Origin: Synechocystis sp. PCC 6714
GTDB lineage: Bacteria; Cyanobacteriota; Cyanobacteriia; Cyanobacteriales; Microcystaceae
Direction: 5' to 3'
Length of the DNA: 64,000 nt
Assembly: GCF_000478825.2 (NCBI RefSeq)
Contig: NZ_CP007542.1
Coordinates: 1,302,001-1,366,000, forward strand
The notes under the pieces were generated by a model. That model saw only the letters and a program-made list of their open reading frames with translations. It was not told the origin of the DNA and ran no database searches. This document shows, one piece after another, positions 22,587-30,975 of this stretch. The stretch's first letter is position 1; each line of letters opens with the position of its first letter. The translations under genes were made by a program, and so were the position numbers.

Positions 22587-24509
22587 ATGGGACTGAGTAC
22601 TTTTCTCTGGGGTTGGAAAATTGGCAATACGATCGCCGATTTTTTCACCCCGCAATTAATGACTGTTGACGAAGAACGGCGGGCCATTGAAGAAGCGGAA
22701 CGACAAAAGACCAATCAATATCTCCCACCAAAAGCCTATGAGAAAGTGGGAGACACAGAATATAAAGTTCCTTTGCCCCCGCCACCAGAAATACCGCCAC
22801 TAGGAAAGAAATTTTACCCATCGCCTACCATACAAACAACGGCAACTGTTGAGGAAGCTTACTATCAGCCCGATCAAGGGGGATTCCCTAATTGGTGGCA
22901 ATGGCTCCCTGGCCCATGGCACACCGCATTTAATTACCTTCGCAAAAAAGCGGCTGTTCACCAACCCAGTGCAGTTAAAGGGCTTTTCCAGTTTGGACGG
23001 TTGATGGTAGATAACCATTCTGAGTATCCCTTGCAAATGCCCGAATGGGATTACATGGTGGGTGCTGGCGACTCTCAAGCGGCCCTTCAGTCCTCTGCTG
23101 ATGCTTTTGCTTGGTGGCTAGCAAAAAATGGAGGAGCACCAAATCCAGGCCCTCAAGTTGGAGACTTTTATGACCAAGGAGCATTGCTGTGGGCGGTGGA
23201 TTTACGAGCCTATAACCAGGGTTTGGCGTTGATGTACGGTATCCAGGCCCCCGCCGATGCTTTTGCCAATATGTGGATTAGAAGCCGAAATGCCCTTTCT
23301 ATGATTCCCAGGGGAACAACCTATCAATCCCTGGAAATTACCCCTGTATCTGCCGTTAATCAGCGCAATTATTACGAATGGCAAGGGGAAGTTGATTCTG
23401 CTGTTGGCGGGGCTGGATTGGCGACAAGCATTTCTAATCTAATGCAGGGCTTAGAAAATTCGGTCCCTCGGATTGTTTTGGAAAACAGTGGGGGAGGAAT
23501 CAAGCAGATCCAAAGGGCCCTAGCTTCTGACCAATTTCCTTTCAACGTTCCGATTAGCTTGCTATTGGAACCAGAAGATATTAAAGGGAAAACCGATGAA
23601 GAAATATATGAAAAAATCGAATCTATCCCCCAATTGCTATTGTGGCTGACCAAAGCTTTGGATGAGTTGATCGGCAAATTCCCCATCACCATGGAGATTG
23701 CAGAAAATGACCTGTTAGACATGGATGACGAATTTGAAAAGTGGGAAAGCTCCCCCCCTCCTGGCATTTCCGATCTGCCCTTTTATCTCCGAAATGACAA
23801 AATGGTTAGCTATCGGAGATCTAACGGATTAATTGTTAAAACAGTTAAAGTACCTAATCTGGCAGAGGCGATCGCCGAAATATTAGGGATTAATCTGGCA
23901 GAAAAAACCACCAACGATTTGGCGGTGGAAATGCTCACTCGCACAATGACTGAAATAGGCAGTACAAAAGCGGTGGCAGTCAACGCTAATGCCTGGATTG
24001 AAGCGGTGGCAGATTATCTAGGCTTTGAATCTAAGGATGTTACGCAAAATGTTGAGTACACCTACAATCCATTATTGCAACCAAAAGAAAGTCAGCCTAT
24101 TAGTTGGCAACAACTTCTTAAGCCCACGGAAGTGCCCACGGCTATGCCTCAATTTAGTGACAAGTTAACTTTTGAAGCTAAATTTGAGCTAATTAAAGAA
24201 ATTCATGCCATTGTGAAAGCCGCTTTAACTGAAGGCATTGGAAAAAGCAATGGGCAAATGCTTTCTCGCTTAAAAGATTTTGCCAAGGAAATGGGCATTA
24301 CTCCCAAGGTTCCAGACAGAAATAACGATGGTGAATCAGATCAGCAAAGAGAAAAAGACGACTTTGATCGCTTCCTAGAAGATGTGGAATATGGCTTCAT
24401 TGGACAGGGAGCATGGGCCACCGACGGACAAACCAAACCCTATGGGCGAGAATTGGGACAACGCCCACGAATAAAACGGTTGGGTTCTCAAACTACAGAT
24501 TCGGCTTAA
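22587..24509 (+). CDS. Structural operon protein, unknown (640 residues)
   Basis: The N-terminus has a hydrophobic WGWKIGNTIADFF and a charged, Gln/Pro-rich segment. Residues about 100-260 are Trp/Tyr/Ala-rich, and a long helical part with acidic stretches follows, ending in a charged EF-hand-like DRNNDGESDQ near residue 577. No ATP-binding or portal motif is visible. As the second largest protein of the module it could be a portal- or connector-like component, but the sequence gives no proof. Confidence 0.6.
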   Translation: MGLSTFLWGWKIGNTIADFFTPQLMTVDEERRAIEEAERQKTNQYLPPKAYEKVGDTEYKVPLPPPPEIPPLGKKFYPSPTIQTTATVEEAYYQPDQGGFPNWWQWLPGPWHTAFNYLRKKAAVHQPSAVKGLFQFGRLMVDNHSEYPLQMPEWDYMVGAGDSQAALQSSADAFAWWLAKNGGAPNPGPQVGDFYDQGALLWAVDLRAYNQGLALMYGIQAPADAFANMWIRSRNALSMIPRGTTYQSLEITPVSAVNQRNYYEWQGEVDSAVGGAGLATSISNLMQGLENSVPRIVLENSGGGIKQIQRALASDQFPFNVPISLLLEPEDIKGKTDEEIYEKIESIPQLLLWLTKALDELIGKFPITMEIAENDLLDMDDEFEKWESSPPPGISDLPFYLRNDKMVSYRRSNGLIVKTVKVPNLAEAIAEILGINLAEKTTNDLAVEMLTRTMTEIGSTKAVAVNANAWIEAVADYLGFESKDVTQNVEYTYNPLLQPKESQPISWQQLLKPTEVPTAMPQFSDKLTFEAKFELIKEIHAIVKAALTEGIGKSNGQMLSRLKDFAKEMGITPKVPDRNNDGESDQQREKDDFDRFLEDVEYGFIGQGAWATDGQTKPYGRELGQRPRIKRLGSQTTDSA

Positions 24510-24511
24510 TT

Positions 24512-26098
24512 ATGAGTAGCCTTAACCTATCCCTAAGCAACTTAAATTCTGGCAAGATTCGTACCTTGGCTACCAGAACCCTGGATGGCATTCGGGCGAT
24601 CGGCGGCGCAAAAACTCAAAACGAAGATGAAGACGGCAACGTGCTAGTCAGAATTTTCAACAAAGTTAACAAGCTTGGGGCAGGAGTTTCTGGCTTTCTT
24701 CTTAATGCCATTGGCGGGGGGCTTCAGTGGACGTTCACCAGCATCATGACCCAAGTTCAAATGGGGGTGCGTTATCTGTGGAATTTTAACTGGAATGCCA
24801 CTGATGCAGAGTTGGATCAACAGTATGTAACTTACATGACTATGTTGGCGGGAACCCTTGGAGGAACTATTGGGAATGCGGTGGGGTGGGCAGTTTGCGG
24901 GGCTGGGCCTGGGCTGATCATGATGAAATTCAATAAGCTTCTGGCGTTGCGAGTGTTGAAAGAGGTAGGGGAAGAGGCCCTTAGTGAACTTGTGAATAAC
25001 TTGCGGATGCTGGTTCAACAGTCGGCCCAACTGGTTTTTCGACAAACCCTAATCACTTCCTACAAAAATGGGCGGAGATTATTAAAAGAAATTCTGTTAG
25101 ACCCTGATGGAAGAGGAAAAGTATTCCGAGATGCACTAGGAATTAACGCCAGCAGAGTTAAGGAGTGGGGAGAGAAAGGAACCAAGCCATGGACTTTTGC
25201 CCTTGCCCTAGACAATTGGATTGAGTCAATTAAAAACCCAATAATCCAAAACTTCACCGAAGAATTAATTGAAGAATTTTTTGATAGTTGCTCGGAGGCT
25301 TTCTATGTAGTCGCTAACACCGCCGACCAATACATGCTGGAGCAAAAGCTTAGCCAAACCACATTGTTAGGCGATCAAGAATTTGTAGAGATTACACCCA
25401 ATCGAGACTATGAAGAAGAAAAAATAATTATTGCCGGGCCAGCAGAATTGATTAAGCCCACCATTGTCCAGACCCTAGCTCAGCACCAGTTACTAGAGGA
25501 ACGTGATCTGGGAATGTGGGTGGGAGAACCTGTTAGACAAAATATAACCGGATCTCCCTTGCCGATTATGCTCCGAGTAATTTTGAGCGATCGCGAAGGG
25601 GTTTTAAGTGGAGCTAAACGAGTCCAAATCACTATTCCAGATGTGAGACGGGAGAAGCTGGGCTGGAATGAAATTAAATCAGCAGTGGGAGGAATAAATG
25701 GTTATATGTGGGGAGAATGGAAAACAAGTGCTCGTTTAGATGGGGGCCGAGAAATAAGCGTTTATACGGCATCAGAGGACGAAGGGCTAGACATGGTAGC
25801 CAAACTAGCCGTATTTAGTAACCAAGAAATTATAGGGATTACTTCAGTTAGAGAGCGTAGGGAAGGCGCAAGAAAAAGACTAGATGCTTTACGAAAAAAA
25901 CCAACAAGAATTTATCCCTACGGGTTTACCATCCTGAACCAGCAAAAAGTAATCAATGAAGAAGCAGGGACAGCAACTCTGTCAGGGGTTTACCAGCGGC
26001 GCAAAACTTCTCTCATTCCTCTATGGACAGACACTCAACCCACCGGATATTCAGAGTTAGTTGCAGAATTGTTTAGGTCGCCGGGGGCAGATGGATAA
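24512..26098 (+). CDS. Membrane-active structural protein candidate (528 residues)
   Basis: The start at ATG 24512 (MSSLNLSLSNLNSGK) lies two bases after the previous stop. Residues about 45-180 hold several amphipathic or hydrophobic Gly/Ala-rich helices (GVSGFLLNAIGGGLQWTF, MLAGTLGGTIGNAVGWAVCG, GPGLIMM). Long helices and then a C-terminal beta domain follow. This resembles internal or membrane-penetrating virion proteins that help DNA delivery. It is an inference from composition; the protein might equally be a tape-measure-like component. Confidence 0.6.
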   Translation: MSSLNLSLSNLNSGKIRTLATRTLDGIRAIGGAKTQNEDEDGNVLVRIFNKVNKLGAGVSGFLLNAIGGGLQWTFTSIMTQVQMGVRYLWNFNWNATDAELDQQYVTYMTMLAGTLGGTIGNAVGWAVCGAGPGLIMMKFNKLLALRVLKEVGEEALSELVNNLRMLVQQSAQLVFRQTLITSYKNGRRLLKEILLDPDGRGKVFRDALGINASRVKEWGEKGTKPWTFALALDNWIESIKNPIIQNFTEELIEEFFDSCSEAFYVVANTADQYMLEQKLSQTTLLGDQEFVEITPNRDYEEEKIIIAGPAELIKPTIVQTLAQHQLLEERDLGMWVGEPVRQNITGSPLPIMLRVILSDREGVLSGAKRVQITIPDVRREKLGWNEIKSAVGGINGYMWGEWKTSARLDGGREISVYTASEDEGLDMVAKLAVFSNQEIIGITSVRERREGARKRLDALRKKPTRIYPYGFTILNQQKVINEEAGTATLSGVYQRRKTSLIPLWTDTQPTGYSELVAELFRSPGADG

Positions 26099-26113
26099 GC
26101 TCGCAAAATTCAA

Positions 26114-26356
26114 TTATTCTCCTTTTTTTAAATCAAGGGGGAACCAGGGGTTAGCTAACAGCCAGAATCTCTCCCTTTCAATTTCGGTGCGTACCTTTTG
26201 CTCTGACCAGCCAAATTCCCGGGCCACATTCCTAATTAAGTCTTTGCGCGGTTCATAGACGTATATTTTTCCATAACGCCATTTTTTGCGGCGCATACAA
26301 AGGCGAGTCTTGCGAGAAGAGCGGGCATAAATTGGTACAAGGCTAGATAGCGTCAT
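26114..26356 (-). CDS. Small basic protein on the opposite strand
   Basis: This 80-residue, strongly basic protein (RSSRKTRLCMRRKKWRYGK, then a helical EFGWSEQKVRTEIERERFW) may bind nucleic acid. It is the only leftward gene inside the rightward structural operon and splits it in two. The start near 26356 is uncertain. It could be an accessory insertion; the 3' ends of it and the 528-residue gene are only 15 bases apart. Confidence 0.45.
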   Translation of the reverse strand: MTLSSLVPIYARSSRKTRLCMRRKKWRYGKIYVYEPRKDLIRNVAREFGWSEQKVRTEIERERFWLLANPWFPLDLKKGE

Positions 26357-26479
26357 GGGACAGAACCATCATGTAACCCCTACGGGTTGTACGATCTCCA
26401 ATTATCTCCGATTTGCCCATAGTACGGGGTTTTACTGGCTACGATCGCCTTATAAATTCACCCATTGCCAGGAGGCAAA

Positions 26480-27124
26480 ATGCCGTTATCAACGAGGGGG
26501 CGCAAACGCAATGTGCCCATGGCAGTAAAAGTCAATACGACCCTAACCTATGGATTTATGAGTTCGGATCTATCCGCTATTCCGGGGGTTTCTGCGGGCG
26601 ACATAGCCGCAATTGGACAAACCGCGTTAGCTGGGGCTAGCGGGTTAGTAGTTTTTTCGCCTCGATCTCCTAAGCCGGCTCAGTTTCGTAAAAAGCTTTC
26701 CTCAGGTACACAAGGCAGTGTTACTGCCTACGGTGATGGCACTACGGCCGGAAATATAAACCGAGCCGCAGGCGCAGGCTGGAAAATGGCTAAAGGTGTA
26801 CGTCGCACTTCCTTTGGGAATACCCGGACACAAACGGCGATCGCCGTGCCTGTTAGTAACGGTTTGTTGGTAAAACGGTTTGTGCCTAACAGTGACGCGG
26901 GGAACGCAGGGCTATTGGGCTGGGATGTAACTATGTCTGCGGCCAATTTGGATAAACTGGTTGCCGCTCCCCAGGGGGCAAAATTGGCCCTTGTTGCTCA
27001 AGTTTCGGACAATTTCACCAAAACTTTGCCCGTAGCTAGCAGTAAAATTGCCGATGCTATTCAAGCGGGTTGGAAATTGGTGCAACCTGAATCCGGGTTT
27101 GAAGCAGTAGCGGCCGCTGAGTAA
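26480..27124 (+). CDS. Abundant-type virion protein candidate, paralog A
   Basis: This 214-residue protein is read from ATG 26480 behind AGGAGG at 26470-26475, a strong ribosome-binding site. It starts with a basic arm MPLSTRGRKRNVPMAV followed by a conserved core: YGF, DLSAIPGVSAGD, AAIGQ, GLVVFSPRSPKPAQF, KKLSSGTQGSVTAYGDG, AGWK and a second half ending AIQAGWKL. Its neighbour at 27130 shares this whole plan. Two adjacent paralogs with basic arms and no enzyme motifs suit coat subunits. A coat role is an inference. Confidence 0.6.
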   Translation: MPLSTRGRKRNVPMAVKVNTTLTYGFMSSDLSAIPGVSAGDIAAIGQTALAGASGLVVFSPRSPKPAQFRKKLSSGTQGSVTAYGDGTTAGNINRAAGAGWKMAKGVRRTSFGNTRTQTAIAVPVSNGLLVKRFVPNSDAGNAGLLGWDVTMSAANLDKLVAAPQGAKLALVAQVSDNFTKTLPVASSKIADAIQAGWKLVQPESGFEAVAAAE

Positions 27125-27129
27125 TAGCC

Positions 27130-27756
27130 ATGCCGATCGCCACTAGAGGAAGAAAAAGGGTAATCCGGGCGGTGCGCGTCAATCAGAATCTTCATTACGG
27201 ATTCAAAGGCGCGGATATTACTGCTATCCCTGGAATTTCCCAAGGCGATGCTACGGCCATAGGGCAAAAGGAAATTTCCCAAGGCTTAGGATTGGTGGTC
27301 TTTTCCCCCGATGCTCCAAGACCGGCACAATTTACCAAGAAAATTTCCAGCGGTTTGCAACGCAGTGTCACTGCTTTTGGCGATGGTTACACCAGCCAGG
27401 CGATCGCCAGGGCCATTGGAGCCGGTTGGAAACTGAAACGCCCCGTTTTCCCGCTTGTATTAGGAACAACGAAAAAGAGCAAGGAAATAGTAGTTAGCAC
27501 CACTAACAACCTATATTTTGCCTATTACGTGCCTTTAATCGATGCCACCGCCGAAAACGGAGCAACGCTAGGTTGGATCGCTAACGTTGGGCCAGTGACT
27601 CTTTCTAAGACAGCCCGGGCCCCCAAAGGCGTAAAAATCCCCCTGGTTACCAAAGATTCTCGGACTTTGCCCTGTTCCCCAGCCAAGCTGGGCAATGCCT
27701 TGGCTGATGGCTGGAAGATAACTAGAGCAGAAAGAGGACTCGCTAGCCTCACTTAA
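27130..27756 (+). CDS. Abundant-type virion protein candidate, paralog B
   Basis: This 208-residue paralog of the preceding protein is read from ATG 27130, five bases after its stop. Shared elements are MPIATRGRKR, YGFKGADITAIPGIS, GDATAIGQ, GLVVFSPDAPRPAQF, KKISSGLQRSVTAFGDG and two GWK motifs (GAGWKLKR, ADGWKITR). Each protein seems to be an internal tandem of two similar halves ending in GWK. The pair may build a heteromeric shell or a fibre array. Confidence 0.6.
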   Translation: MPIATRGRKRVIRAVRVNQNLHYGFKGADITAIPGISQGDATAIGQKEISQGLGLVVFSPDAPRPAQFTKKISSGLQRSVTAFGDGYTSQAIARAIGAGWKLKRPVFPLVLGTTKKSKEIVVSTTNNLYFAYYVPLIDATAENGATLGWIANVGPVTLSKTARAPKGVKIPLVTKDSRTLPCSPAKLGNALADGWKITRAERGLASLT

Positions 27757-27760
27757 TGCC

Positions 27761-27997
27761 ATGCCTGGACTAATTCTTACTCCTGGTGATCCCGGATTTG
27801 ACGAAATTCTTTACAGTTCACCCCCACCCGACGTTAAGCCCACCGATAACAATTTCTGTTATGTGGTGGGGGCCGATGGCATCCCTCGATCCATCACTGG
27901 CGATCGGGAATTAGAGGACTTCCTTTATGGAGGGGAATATGACTTGATGATGCAAACCTACGGAGAACCCGAAGGCTGGGAATTAGAGGAATGGTAA
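27761..27997 (+). CDS. Small acidic protein, unknown
   Basis: This 78-residue, highly acidic protein is rich in Asp, Glu, Pro and Gly (GDPGFDEILYSSPPPD, then EDFLYGGEYDLMM). It lies four bases after paralog B and one base before the next gene, so it is part of the operon. Acidic partners of basic-armed coat proteins often act as scaffolds or joints; this is speculation here. Confidence 0.6.
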   Translation: MPGLILTPGDPGFDEILYSSPPPDVKPTDNNFCYVVGADGIPRSITGDRELEDFLYGGEYDLMMQTYGEPEGWELEEW

Positions 27998-28504
27998 ATG
28001 GCTACTGATTACGCCGGGGAATGGATTTACAAGGGGACAGTAACGCCACGGTTTGACCAATGGACACAATTCCCTTTTGCTTCCAATGATGGCAATTCAA
28101 TTATTAGAATCACCGGCATTGGTGCCCGCCCTGACAAAATTATTAGCTACGGACATTTGCGCGTAGTTTACGATGTAGGTAACCTAAACTATTCCCCTTG
28201 GAGGCGTTTTTACTTCTCAGAAACACCGCAAATAATTAACCTTAACACCCCAGAGGAAGTCCTGATCAATCCCACCGTTATTCGCCATTTTCAAGTTAAG
28301 AAAACCTTAAAACGGGCATGGCGTAGGATAGGGACAGTGGAGGATGAACCCTGGGCAGTGAGCCTGGAAGGGTTAGCTCAAACAAATTTACCCGCCGACG
28401 TTTTAGCCGCATTAGACGGCGCTCCCACAAGGATAATAAACGCTGGAGGGTCAGGCAATATCGTAATTGTTTTAACTGCAACAGAGGAAACCACAAATGG
28501 CTAA
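27998..28504 (+). CDS. Structural operon protein, unknown (168 residues)
   Basis: The first half is beta-rich (EWIYKGTVTPRFDQWTQFPF, then IIRITGIGARPDKIISYGH), as in virion adaptor proteins. A basic segment VKKTLKRAWRRIG lies in the middle, and the end is Gly/Thr-rich. The last eight bases overlap the next gene. Family unknown. Confidence 0.6.
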   Translation: MATDYAGEWIYKGTVTPRFDQWTQFPFASNDGNSIIRITGIGARPDKIISYGHLRVVYDVGNLNYSPWRRFYFSETPQIINLNTPEEVLINPTVIRHFQVKKTLKRAWRRIGTVEDEPWAVSLEGLAQTNLPADVLAALDGAPTRIINAGGSGNIVIVLTATEETTNG

Positions 28505-28835
28505 GCCGTTACCGACTGATTTATTTCCCGGTTTTGAACTTCTTGAAACCGGAGACACCGCCGCCGCCGATTCTATCGCAATCCCCCTTACTGCTTTAGA
28601 AGGATTGACCACGACCGAAGCTAATCCTTTGACCGGAGATGGGCGGGAAATTATGCTTTCCCTTTTAGGTGCCTTGTACGACAACTACACCACTTTGCCC
28701 AGTCCATCGGCACGGATGCAGGTGACCCGAGGGGAAGCCATCACCGGAGACACCACCCGCCGTGTGGACTTTAGCGTTTCCATTGCTGTTCAAATTCCCA
28801 CCAGTACCTATCAAGTGTTGGCCGAACCTGCCTAA
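28497..28835 (+). CDS. Structural operon protein, unknown (112 residues)
   Basis: This small soluble protein has a conserved-looking pattern DLFPGFELLETGDTAAADSI, then GREIMLSLLGALYDNYTTLP, a central helix, and a C-terminal beta part (TRRVDFSVSIAVQIPTSTYQ). A similar helix-plus-strand plan occurs in the next protein (LEGKLAYALLNSLYEAM and SIEYEVLVNP), so they may be distant relatives. It starts inside the end of the previous gene. Confidence 0.6.
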   Translation: MAKPLPTDLFPGFELLETGDTAAADSIAIPLTALEGLTTTEANPLTGDGREIMLSLLGALYDNYTTLPSPSARMQVTRGEAITGDTTRRVDFSVSIAVQIPTSTYQVLAEPA

Positions 28836-28896
28836 TTAACTCCCCAATAGCACCATGGCTTTAATTCCTTCCCTAAAAACGGAGAGCTAACTTTTT

Positions 28897-29679
28897 ATGA
28901 TTACTTACCTTTCAGTTTTCCCCAATTCGATGGGAGCAGGGGTTGGGAATGGTGTTCCGGCGGGGCTTTGGATTGGAGCCAATGACTTAATTGGGTTGGA
29001 ATCGGCAGAATTATCTGATACAGGGGCGATTCTAGAGGGCAAGCTTGCCTATGCCCTTCTAAATTCCCTTTACGAAGCCATGATGCAAACCACCCCATTA
29101 GGTTTTCCAGAACCTACTAAGCTTCAACCTTTTGGGGTTGGGATTAATAAATTTACCGAGGGGGTGACCTTTGGAATACTGCGAATGCTCGATATTCGGG
29201 ATGGCACTGTTACTCTTCCCCCTGCTCCTACCTTTGGGAGTAATTTGGGGACGGGGAAAATCACCTTTGAAGATATTTGGCCAGCGGCCGCCTTAGTGGC
29301 CAATGAAGGGGCTGTTTCTGCTCCCGGAGTAATCATCCCCAACAGCATAATCACCAGCTATGGGGGAACTGTTCCTAACACGGTTTCTGACGATGCCCGG
29401 GAATGGGTAGCGGCTTTGATTGTGTTTCTAATCCATCGCATTGGAATAAGAACGGCTTCCACTGCTAGTGCAATAACCAGAAGAACAGATCCTTTAGCAG
29501 TTAGACCGACAGGGCTAAGCGTTCCCCAGGAATATTACGACGCTGGGAATCCCACCGCAGGAATAACCAGTTCTGATCTGCCTTTTCTCCGATTAATTAG
29601 AGAAACCTATTCCATTGAATACGAAGTTTTGGTTAATCCTGACACTCAAACTTTAGAAGTAAACATCGCCACCAGCTAG
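28897..29679 (+). CDS. Structural operon protein, unknown (260 residues)
   Basis: The protein starts MITYLSVFPNSMGAGVGNGV, contains a helix EGKLAYALLNSLYEAM near residue 48, a central loop region rich in Gly and Pro and a C-terminal beta end. It is preceded by 61 non-coding bases, the largest gap after 26479 in this operon. There is no known motif. It lies next to the lysis genes, so it is probably the last virion protein. Confidence 0.6.
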   Translation: MITYLSVFPNSMGAGVGNGVPAGLWIGANDLIGLESAELSDTGAILEGKLAYALLNSLYEAMMQTTPLGFPEPTKLQPFGVGINKFTEGVTFGILRMLDIRDGTVTLPPAPTFGSNLGTGKITFEDIWPAAALVANEGAVSAPGVIIPNSIITSYGGTVPNTVSDDAREWVAALIVFLIHRIGIRTASTASAITRRTDPLAVRPTGLSVPQEYYDAGNPTAGITSSDLPFLRLIRETYSIEYEVLVNPDTQTLEVNIATS

Positions 29680-29681
29680 CC

Positions 29682-29897
29682 ATGGATGAAAGACAACACG
29701 AACACCATCGCCAGAGCGACGAGTGGGTAAAAACTTCTTTGGTAGCAACGGTAATCACTGTGGTTATCGGAGTAGTTGGATTCAGTATTCAGATCACCAA
29801 TTTGACCAGAGTGTATGAGCAGAGACAGACAACCGTGGAGGTCAAGCTCCAAACATTGCTGGAAGACCTAGCGGAATTGAAACAAACTTTAAAATGA
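29682..29897 (+). CDS. Small membrane protein, holin-like
   Basis: This 71-residue protein has a His-rich polar N-terminus (DERQHEHHRQSDEW), one transmembrane helix (residues about 20-38, LVATVITVVIGVVGFSI) and a charged coiled-coil tail. Its stop overlaps the endolysin start in an ATGA junction. Small one-span proteins coupled to endolysins usually are holins or spanin-like helpers, so a lysis role is likely. Confidence 0.65.
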   Translation: MDERQHEHHRQSDEWVKTSLVATVITVVIGVVGFSIQITNLTRVYEQRQTTVEVKLQTLLEDLAELKQTLK

Positions 29898-30640
29898 TTA
29901 ATTCCATTTACCCCGTCAAGCATCCCGTCAGCCTGGACAAATTGACGGATCAGGATCTGCTTCAACTCCAGAAATGGCTATTGGCGGCAAAATTTAGCCC
30001 TGGCCCATTAGATGGGGATTTGGGGCCACGGACGATAGAAGCTTGGGCCCAATTTAAGGAATCAGTCCATCTCCATGACCCTGACCAAATTGATCTGATT
30101 GGCCCCAGTAGTTATTCAGCATTGAAAGCGGCTGTTAAACGGCAGGAAGAGGGCAGATACCACGATTTCAGCACTAAACAAGGCGTTATTGATGCGATCC
30201 GCTGGGAATGCAATCAGCACGGACTTATTTACAAAAATCAGCAAGCCTATGTCCTGGCAACTACTCAACACGAAACTGCTTCAACATTTCGCCCTTTGGA
30301 AGAATACGAAAAAGGAAAGGGACGGAGCTATGGCAGACCAGACCCCCAGACTGGCAAGACTTATTACGGCAGAGGATTCGTACAGCTCACTTGGCGGTCA
30401 AATTATGAGCGATACGGAAAAATCCTGGGTATCGATCTGGTCAATAAACCAGAATTGGCTTGTGAACCTAATGTTGCGCTATTCATCTTGGTTCACGGCA
30501 TGAGAAACGGTAAATTTACCGGCCGCAGTTTGCCGGAGTTTGTTAACGCCACCAAATCAGACTTTTACAATGCCCGTCGGGTGGTGAATGGGATGGATCG
30601 GGCCGGGGCGATCGCCGAGTTAGCAAGGAAGTATTTATGA
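29894..30640 (+). CDS. Endolysin: peptidoglycan-binding plus lysozyme/chitinase-like domain
   Basis: This 248-residue protein should cleave peptidoglycan to release particles. Residues about 16-85 form a PG_binding_1-type domain (LLQLQKWLLAAKF, LDGDLGPRTIEAW). The catalytic part follows a glycoside hydrolase 19 / lysozyme pattern: LATTQHETASTFRP with presumed catalytic E127, then YYGRGFVQLTWRSNYERYG, typical of this superfamily. There is no signal peptide, so export needs a holin, and putative holins overlap the gene on both sides (ATGA junctions at 29894 and 30637). This is the clearest phage hallmark in the operon. Confidence 0.88.
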   Translation: MINSIYPVKHPVSLDKLTDQDLLQLQKWLLAAKFSPGPLDGDLGPRTIEAWAQFKESVHLHDPDQIDLIGPSSYSALKAAVKRQEEGRYHDFSTKQGVIDAIRWECNQHGLIYKNQQAYVLATTQHETASTFRPLEEYEKGKGRSYGRPDPQTGKTYYGRGFVQLTWRSNYERYGKILGIDLVNKPELACEPNVALFILVHGMRNGKFTGRSLPEFVNATKSDFYNARRVVNGMDRAGAIAELARKYL

Positions 30641-30831
30641 GAGATCTAGATCCTGAATGGGCCAGTTTGGCCCAGATTGGTATCGGGGTGACCTTAGCAG
30701 TGGCCACAGTTTTTTTGCCCATTGAGAGATCGGAAGGTTTGATGGGGATGGCCAATTTTTTGGCCGGAATGGGGGCCAGGGGATTAGGCACGGCGATCGA
30801 ATCCCATTACCGGGATGGCAGAGAAGACTAA
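30637..30831 (+). CDS. Small membrane protein, second holin-like candidate
   Basis: This 64-residue protein starts in the ATGA overlap with the endolysin. It has a hydrophobic stretch (SLAQIGIGVTLAVATVFLPI), a second weaker one (GLMGMANFLAGMGARGLG) and a charged end ESHYRDGRED. It resembles a short two-span holin. Its last 17 codons are preserved exactly in the remnant at 10081-10170, showing that related elements carry the same final gene next to att. Confidence 0.65.
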   Translation: MRDLDPEWASLAQIGIGVTLAVATVFLPIERSEGLMGMANFLAGMGARGLGTAIESHYRDGRED

Positions 30832-30832
30832 T

Positions 30833-30868
30833 TTATGCAAGTTTTATGCAAGTTTATGCGATATGCAA
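30833..30868. repeat. Integrase arm-type sites at the right end
   Basis: TTATGCAA at 30833-30840 and 30844-30851, TTATGCG at 30854-30860 and TATGCAA at 30862-30868 lie 8-11 bp apart beside the right att. The same word occurs twice at the left end (10387-10407). Confidence 0.65.
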
Positions 30869-30900
30869 GTTTTCAGAAACTCCACCCGTAGAGTCTGAGT

Positions 30901-30975
30901 GCCGAAACCCATGCTGTATATGGTGTTTTGATATGCCAGGAGGCGGACTTGAACCGCCGACACGAGGATTTTCAG
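30901..30975. repeat. Right att copy (attR) within tRNA-Phe
   Basis: This is identical to 10241-10315 over 75 bp; most of it is the 3' half of the functional tRNA-Phe gene. The tRNA is intact on this side, so integration did not destroy it. Confidence 0.95.

Larger units (their letters stand above)
10241..30975. mobile_element. Integrative element (prophage or satellite) in tRNA-Phe
   Basis: Perfect 75-bp direct repeats (10241-10315 and 30901-30975) bound a 20.66-kb insertion. The right copy is part of an intact tRNA-Phe gene; the left copy is only the 3' half. Inside are a tyrosine integrase at the left end, a PrimPol-helicase, an XRE regulator and a long rightward operon with fibre-like, unknown and lysis genes. 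I find no terminase, portal, packaging ATPase or recognisable capsid protein, so it may be a satellite, a degraded prophage or a virus with unfamiliar structural proteins. HIP1 octamers occur inside, for example near 13455, 14966, 18288, 26838 and 30608, which suggests long residence in hosts of this lineage. Confidence 0.9.

Noticed and set aside
28296-28496. Leftward frame inside the structural operon
   Set aside because: It is antisense to the 168-residue gene and has no supporting start signal.
10241-30975. CRISPR array or anti-CRISPR system in the element
   Set aside because: No regularly spaced repeats of CRISPR type were seen; the repeats present are att, arm sites, gene-end copies and fibre repeats. 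Small genes could be anti-defence genes but nothing shows it.
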